Origin: Clostridia bacterium
GTDB taxonomy: Bacteria; Bacillota_A; Clostridia; Christensenellales; Aristaeellaceae
NCBI GenBank assembly: GCA_017481185.1
Contig: JAFUPO010000401.1
Coordinates: forward strand, 1-9,886
Direction: 5' to 3'
DNA: 9,886 nucleotides
The notes beneath the pieces were generated by a model, which saw only the letters and a list, made by a program, of their open reading frames with translations, was not told the origin of the DNA and did not search any database. A program made the position numbers and the translations under genes. This document shows positions 6,270 through 9,886 of the stretch, piece after piece; the first letter of the stretch is position 1; each line of letters opens with the position of its first letter.

Positions 6270-6815
6270 TTACACCCTATATTCCTTCCAAGGTTCGCCG
6301 TCGATGGTCTTCCAGGTGAAGAGGCCGGATTCGAAGACGAGATAGCCGTGTGGGGAGTTTTCCTTGGGGATGGAAAGGGAGCCGGGGTTCAGATAGGTAT
6401 AGCCCTCGCCCTTTTCGCACACCGGCACATGGGTATGGCCGTGGAGGAGAATCTCACCAGCGGGCAGGGGCGGCAGCTGGGCCGTGTTGTACAGATGCCC
6501 GTGGGTGGCAAAAATGGATACGCCATCCACATGAATAAGCGCGTAGTCCGCCATCATGGGGAAAGCCAGCACCATCTGATCCACTTCGGAATCACAATTG
6601 CCCCGCACGCACAAAATCTCCTTAGCCAGGGGATTCAGCGCCTCGATCACCTGCTTGGGGTCATACTCCCGGGGCAAATCATTCCGGGGCCCGTGGTACA
6701 GGATATCCCCCAGCAGCACCAGCCGGTCGGCCTGCTCACGCTTGTAGGCCTCCACCAGCTTCTTGGCGTAATAGGCCGAACCATGCAGATCTGACGCGAT
6801 CAACAGTTTCATCAT
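6270..6815 (-). CDS. yfcE: YfcE-type metallophosphoesterase (phosphodiesterase)
   Basis: The product has 181 residues, close to the 184 of E. coli YfcE, a manganese-dependent phosphodiesterase of the calcineurin-like superfamily. Its physiological substrate is unknown. All metal-site motifs are visible in order: S8-D9-x-H11-G, G-D37-x-x-x-H41-G, R-G-N73-C-D, T-H105-G-H107, then H125-G-H127-T-H129, and the conserved NPGS (143-146). It is predicted to be cytoplasmic, with no signal peptide or membrane segment. The ATG at 6815 follows AAGAAAGGAG (6830-6821) by five bases; a second ATG codon comes directly after. The ribosome binding site ends one base from a 19-pair hairpin at 6832-6876, and no clear promoter was found between it and livF. 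It is boxed in by repeat elements on both sides. Confidence 0.92.
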   Translation of the reverse strand: MMKLLIASDLHGSAYYAKKLVEAYKREQADRLVLLGDILYHGPRNDLPREYDPKQVIEALNPLAKEILCVRGNCDSEVDQMVLAFPMMADYALIHVDGVSIFATHGHLYNTAQLPPLPAGEILLHGHTHVPVCEKGEGYTYLNPGSLSIPKENSPHGYLVFESGLFTWKTIDGEPWKEYRV

Positions 6816-6831
6816 TATTGCTCCTTTCTTT

Positions 6832-6895
6832 GCGAGAGGGACCTTTCCTTGTAGAAAAAGGAAAGGTCCCTCTCGCGCTCTCCCTAAAGGAAAAC
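6832..6895 (+). repeat. Dispersed hairpin repeat, copy 3 (hairpin plus tag)
   Basis: The arms 6832-6850 and 6858-6876 are perfect 19-base complements beginning GCGAGAGGGACC, with a seven-base loop. The tag GCTCTCCCTAAAGGAAAAC follows (6877-6895), matching copy 1 closely. The inner arm bases differ from copy 1 but still pair. It opens a second composite element (6832-6994) and directly abuts the yfcE ribosome binding site. Confidence 0.85.
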
Positions 6896-6951
6896 TATTT
6901 AGCTATTCATCTGGAAGCACCTATGAAGATGCTGTTGGTCCATCAGGCGCC

Positions 6952-6994
6952 GGGGTGCAGGGGATCATCCCCTGCCAAAGGAAAGGTTCTCGCA
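6952..6994 (-). repeat. Half-hairpin plus palindromic module, inverted copy
   Basis: On the minus strand this reads GCGAGAACCTTTCCTTT, one hairpin arm as in copy 1, followed directly by GGCAGGGGATGATCCCCTG and CACCCC. The second arm and the tag seen in copy 1 are missing, so it looks like an internally deleted copy. It ends 13 bases before the livF stop codon. The stretch between 6896 and 6951 shows no gene and no promoter I would trust. Confidence 0.75.
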
Positions 6995-7007
6995 TAAACT
7001 ACACGCC

Positions 7008-7715
7008 TTAGCTTCCCAGATATGCCTTGCGCACATCATCGTTGACCAGCAGATCGGAAGCCTTGCCTTCCATGCTGATGCGGCCGGTTTCCAGCACATA
7101 AGCACGGTCAGCCACAGACAGGGCCATCTGAGCGTTCTGCTCAACCAGCAGAATGGTGGTGCCAGCCGCATGGAGCTCCTTGATAATATCAAAGATCTGC
7201 TCCACCAGGATGGGCGCCAAGCCCATGGAGGGTTCGTCCAGCATAAGCAGCTTAGGCTTGCTCATCAGCGCCCGGCCCATGGCCAACATTTGCTGCTCGC
7301 CGCCGGACAGGGTGCCGGCGATCTGCTTTTCACGCTCCTTGAGGCGAGGGAAACGAGTAAACACATCATCCAGTGATGCAGCAATCTCACCAGCAGGGCG
7401 GGTATAGCCGCCCATTTCCAAATTTTCACGCACGGTCATCTGCTGAAAGATGCGGCGGCCTTCAGGGCACAGGGCCATTCCCTGAGACACTACCTTACTG
7501 GCAGGCGTGGAACCCAGATCCTTGCCGTCAAAGGTGATATGGCCGCTGCGGGGCTTAAGCAGGCCCGCAATGGTGTTCAGGGTAGTGGACTTGCCCGCGC
7601 CGTTCGCGCCGATCAGGGTTACGATCTCATCCTCATGCACTTCAAAGCTGATGCCCTTAATGGCATGGATCGCGCCGTAATAAACGTTGATATCCTCAAC
7701 CTTTAACAGACTCAT
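7008..7715 (-). CDS. livF: Branched-chain amino acid type ABC transporter, ATPase LivF
   Basis: This is one of the two cytoplasmic ATPases that power a LIV-family (HAAT) importer. At 235 residues it is the normal size. The motifs are Walker A GANGAGKS (36-43), the LivF-typical PEGRRIF (84-90) in the Q-loop region, signature LSGGEQQ (136-142), Walker B LLMLDEP (156-162) and VEQN (191-194), where LivF proteins have Gln in place of the switch His. It is the last gene of the visible operon, starting two bases after the livG stop, with its ribosome binding site inside the final livG codons. No classical terminator follows; the nearest structure downstream is the hairpin element at 6832-6994. Substrate cannot be fixed from the ATPase alone; branched-chain amino acids are the default, with other amino acids or amides possible. 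Confidence 0.95.
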   Translation of the reverse strand: MSLLKVEDINVYYGAIHAIKGISFEVHEDEIVTLIGANGAGKSTTLNTIAGLLKPRSGHITFDGKDLGSTPASKVVSQGMALCPEGRRIFQQMTVRENLEMGGYTRPAGEIAASLDDVFTRFPRLKEREKQIAGTLSGGEQQMLAMGRALMSKPKLLMLDEPSMGLAPILVEQIFDIIKELHAAGTTILLVEQNAQMALSVADRAYVLETGRISMEGKASDLLVNDDVRKAYLGS

Positions 7716-7717
7716 CC

Positions 7718-8566
7718 TCAGCCCTCCTTTTGCTTGCCCAGATAGGCCTCAATCACCGTGGGGTTGGACTGGATTTCATCCGCCGTGCCCTTGGCGATGA
7801 TCCGGCCGTAGTTGAGCACGCAGATGCCCTCGCAGATGCCCATAACCAGGCGCATATCATGTTCGATAAGCATCACAGCGATCTGGAACTGATCCCGAAT
7901 CTTGATAATGTTCTTCATCAATTCTTCGGTTTCATGGGGGTTCATGCCAGCGGCAGGCTCGTCCAGCAGAAGAATGGAGGGATTGGTGGCCAGGGCACGA
8001 ACGATCTCTAGTCGCCGCTGAGCGCCATAGGGCAGGGAACCTGCCTTTACGCCCGCCATATCCTGCATATCAAAGATGGACAATAGATCCAGCGCCTTTT
8101 CATGCTGCTGCTTTTCCTGCTTCCAATAGGCGGGCAGGCGGAACATACCGGTAAGCATACCATACTTAATCTGGTTGTGCAGACCAATGCGCACGTTATC
8201 CTCCACGGTCATGTTGCTGAACAGGCGGATATTTTGGAATGTGCGGGCGATGCCCAGCTTGTTGGCCTGCACGGTATTCATGCCTGCCGTTTCTTTGCCA
8301 TTGATCAGCACAGTACCGGTAGTGGGTTGATACACCTTGGTCAGCAGATTGAACACGGTGGTCTTGCCTGCGCCGTTGGGGCCGATTAAGCCGCAGATTT
8401 CCGTAGGGCCTACGGATACGTTAAAATCTTCCACGGCCTTCAAGCCGCCGAACTCAATGCCCAGGTGCCGGGCCTCCAGCACGGGGCGCTTGTTCACATC
8501 CCGCTCAGGCACGATGGACTGGCTGGGCAGGGGCACCATCTTGGTATCTACCATGCGCTTGCTCAT
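7718..8566 (-). CDS. livG: Branched-chain amino acid type ABC transporter, ATPase LivG
   Basis: This is the second ATPase of the importer, 282 residues. The motifs are Walker A GPNGAGKT (62-69), Q-loop RTFQNIRLF with Q111, signature LPYGAQRR (178-185; Ala where Gln is common), Walker B ILLLDEP (198-204), the LivG-type AAGMNPHE segment (205-212) and the switch His236 in LIEHDM. The first 28 or so residues form an extension not present in the 255-residue E. coli protein. The ATG at 8566 is supported by an ATGA overlap with the livM stop and by AAGGTGAG upstream, so the extension is probably real rather than a miscalled start. The last codons (AAG GAG GGC) double as the livF ribosome binding site. 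Confidence 0.95.
   Translation of the reverse strand: MSKRMVDTKMVPLPSQSIVPERDVNKRPVLEARHLGIEFGGLKAVEDFNVSVGPTEICGLIGPNGAGKTTVFNLLTKVYQPTTGTVLINGKETAGMNTVQANKLGIARTFQNIRLFSNMTVEDNVRIGLHNQIKYGMLTGMFRLPAYWKQEKQQHEKALDLLSIFDMQDMAGVKAGSLPYGAQRRLEIVRALATNPSILLLDEPAAGMNPHETEELMKNIIKIRDQFQIAVMLIEHDMRLVMGICEGICVLNYGRIIAKGTADEIQSNPTVIEAYLGKQKEG
7721..7732 (-). promoter_or_regulatory. livF ribosome binding site embedded in the livG end
   Basis: On the minus strand AAAAGGAGGGC spans the last Lys-Glu-Gly codons of livG, followed by its TGA, two bases and the livF ATG. Ribosomes finishing livG would be placed directly on livF, so the two ATPases are probably made in fixed ratio by translational coupling. 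Confidence 0.8.
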
Positions 8567-9612
8567 GCGGGCTCACCTTCCTTTCCCTGGGCCTTGTGCT
8601 TGGCCTTCAAACGGCCCAGCCACAAGTTCAGCGTGGGATTATTGGTTGCCAGCATCACCAGGATCAGCACGATGGCGTACACCAGCATACGATAGTCGTT
8701 GAACTCGCGCAAAAGCTCAGGCAACACAGTCAGAAGGGTGGCGGCAATAATAGAGCCGCGGATATTGCCGATACCGCCCAGCACCACGAACACCAGCACC
8801 AGGATGGAGGTGTCAAACTTGAACTTCACAGCCGCCACAGAGGAGTAATTCAGGCCGTACAAAGCGCCTGCCATACCCGCCAGCACCGCAGAGGTGACGA
8901 AGGCCATCATCTTATACTTAGTCACGTTCACGCCCATGGATTCAGCAGCGATACGGTTATCACGGCTGCCCATGATGGCGCGGCCGGAACGGCTGTTGAC
9001 CAGGTTCAAAACCACCAGCAGGGTGAACAGCACCAGGCCGAAACCCACTGCGAAGGTAGCAATCTTCGGGTTGCCCGTTGCGCCGGTGGGGCCGTTAAGC
9101 ACCAGCTTACCCGGCAGATTAGGATTGTTGAAGGCAATGTGCAAGGTGCCCGCATCCATGGAGATGTATAGGCAGTTGATCACATTGCGGATGATCTCGC
9201 CAAAGGCCAGGGTTACAATGGCCAGATAGTCGCCCCGCAGGCGCAAAACCGGGATACCAATCAGCACACCTGCCACGCCGGCGAAAACGCCGCCAGCCAC
9301 CAGGGCCAGCAAAAGACGGATCAACGTATCCTCAATATGCACGGCATTAAGCAGCCAAGAAGCGGCCACGATGCCGGAGAAGGCGCCAATGGACATAAAG
9401 CCCGCATGGCCCAGGCTCAACTCGCCGGAGATACCTACCGTCAGGTTCAGAGAAACGGCCATTACGATATACACGCAGATAGGTACCATCTGACCCCTGA
9501 GGGAACGGCTCATAGCGCCGCTGGAGATCATGCTCTGGCAAATGATAAATGCAATGATGACGATACCATAGGTGATGAGATTGCTGATAAATTGCTTGCT
9601 GGGTTTCTTCAT
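8563..9612 (-). CDS. livM: Branched-chain amino acid type ABC transporter, permease LivM
   Basis: This inner-membrane permease of the LIV importer has 349 residues and about nine or ten hydrophobic segments. Family marks are SGELSLGHAGFMSIGAF (62-78), RLRGDYLAIVTLAFGEIIR (124-142), the ATPase-coupling loop SRDNRIAAESMGVN (216-229) and LGGIGNIRGSIIAA (278-291). I place the start at the ATG at 9612, eight bases after GAGG, rather than at the GTG at 9621 or the ATG at 9618, both of which lie within the ribosome binding site. The site overlaps the TGA of livH, and the livM stop overlaps the livG start by four bases. The C-terminus is Lys-rich and cytoplasmic. Confidence 0.94.
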   Translation of the reverse strand: MKKPSKQFISNLITYGIVIIAFIICQSMISSGAMSRSLRGQMVPICVYIVMAVSLNLTVGISGELSLGHAGFMSIGAFSGIVAASWLLNAVHIEDTLIRLLLALVAGGVFAGVAGVLIGIPVLRLRGDYLAIVTLAFGEIIRNVINCLYISMDAGTLHIAFNNPNLPGKLVLNGPTGATGNPKIATFAVGFGLVLFTLLVVLNLVNSRSGRAIMGSRDNRIAAESMGVNVTKYKMMAFVTSAVLAGMAGALYGLNYSSVAAVKFKFDTSILVLVFVVLGGIGNIRGSIIAATLLTVLPELLREFNDYRMLVYAIVLILVMLATNNPTLNLWLGRLKAKHKAQGKEGEPA

Positions 9613-9622
9613 GCTCATCACC

Positions 9623-9886
9623 TCACACTTTCTCGTGGATCGGCTTGCCCAGCAGACCCGTGGGCTTCACCAACAGCACAACGATCAGCACCGCAAATAC
9701 AAATGCATCACCCAGTTCAGTAGACACATAGGCTTTGCCCAGGATTTCAATAACGCCCAGAAGGATGCCGCCCAGCATAGCGCCGGGGATGGAGCCGATA
9801 CCGCCAAATACAGCTGCCGTAAAGGCCTTGATGCCGGGCATGGAGCCGGTGGTGGGCATCAGCGTGGGATAGGCGGAGCAGAGCAA
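9623..9886 (-). CDS. livH: Branched-chain amino acid type ABC transporter, permease LivH (partial)
   Basis: Only the last 87 residues are in the window; the gene continues beyond the right edge. The visible part holds the C-terminal LivH core, GIKAFTAAVFGGIGSIPGA followed by an LGG/LLG-rich membrane segment, then a final hydrophobic helix with VLLVKPTGLLGK near the end, as is usual for this permease. It forms a heterodimer with LivM in the membrane and lies immediately upstream of livM in the same operon, ten bases apart. The in-frame TTG at the edge is an ordinary Leu codon, not a start. The periplasmic-type binding protein gene would be expected further right. Confidence 0.92.
   Translation of the reverse strand: MLCSAYPTLMPTTGSMPGIKAFTAAVFGGIGSIPGAMLGGILLGVIEILGKAYVSTELGDAFVFAVLIVVLLVKPTGLLGKPIHEKV

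Noticed and set aside
6210..6794. 194-codon plus-strand open frame
   Set aside because: It is a shadow of yfcE on the opposite strand; yfcE carries every metallophosphoesterase motif.
6060..6994. CRISPR array
   Set aside because: The copies are inverted hairpins with non-uniform spacing and variable arms, not regularly spaced direct repeats, and no cas genes are present.
7008..9886. Urea (Urt) type transporter
   Set aside because: The motifs fit generic LivFGHM proteins and no urea-cycle or urease genes are seen, though without the binding protein the substrate stays open.

Overview
The window is a moderately GC-rich bacterial segment that looks like a Gram-positive gut Firmicute of the Clostridia, possibly an uncultured Christensenellales or Oscillospirales lineage. 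Supporting signs are strong AGGAGG-type ribosome binding sites, near-consensus sigma-A promoters, secreted CotH-family proteins, a DUF5684-like membrane protein and dispersed GC-rich hairpin repeats between genes. The taxon is an inference from style and gene content; no rRNA or marker phylogeny is available here.

Layout. (1) 1-337: AT-richer left edge with no convincing gene, ending in two adjacent inverted repeats and a good plus-strand promoter. (2) 338-556 (+): a small secreted or lipid-anchorless protein of unknown function, closed by a strong hairpin at 560-592. (3) 598-3995 (-): a two-gene operon of tandem paralogous, secreted CotH-kinase-family proteins. Their first halves are nearly identical and their second halves are clearly diverged. 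The operon is driven by a TTGACT-17-TATAAT promoter at 4031-4059. (4) 4161-4955 (+): a divergently transcribed four-helix membrane protein with a Gln/Pro/Tyr-rich tail. (5) 5041-6045 (+): trpS, with a promoter, an upstream terminator and its own ribosome binding site all overlapping in 61 bases. (6) 6060-6263 and 6832-6994: two MITE-like composite hairpin elements that bracket a YfcE-type phosphodiesterase gene (6270-6815, -). (7) 7008-9886 (-): the livH-livM-livG-livF block of a branched-chain amino acid type ABC importer. livH is cut by the right edge, and the binding-protein gene is not in view.

How the genes work together. The liv genes encode one importer (two permeases, two ATPases) and are translationally coupled. 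The two CotH proteins are probably co-expressed and exported. trpS appears independently transcribed from a very short leader, without room for a T-box. yfcE has no clear promoter of its own and may rely on liv readthrough or on a promoter inside the repeat element. The most unusual items are the mosaic CotH duplication, the overlapping terminator/promoter/ribosome-binding-site region before trpS, and the paired hairpin elements around yfcE. No defence system, CRISPR array, tRNA or rRNA gene was seen.
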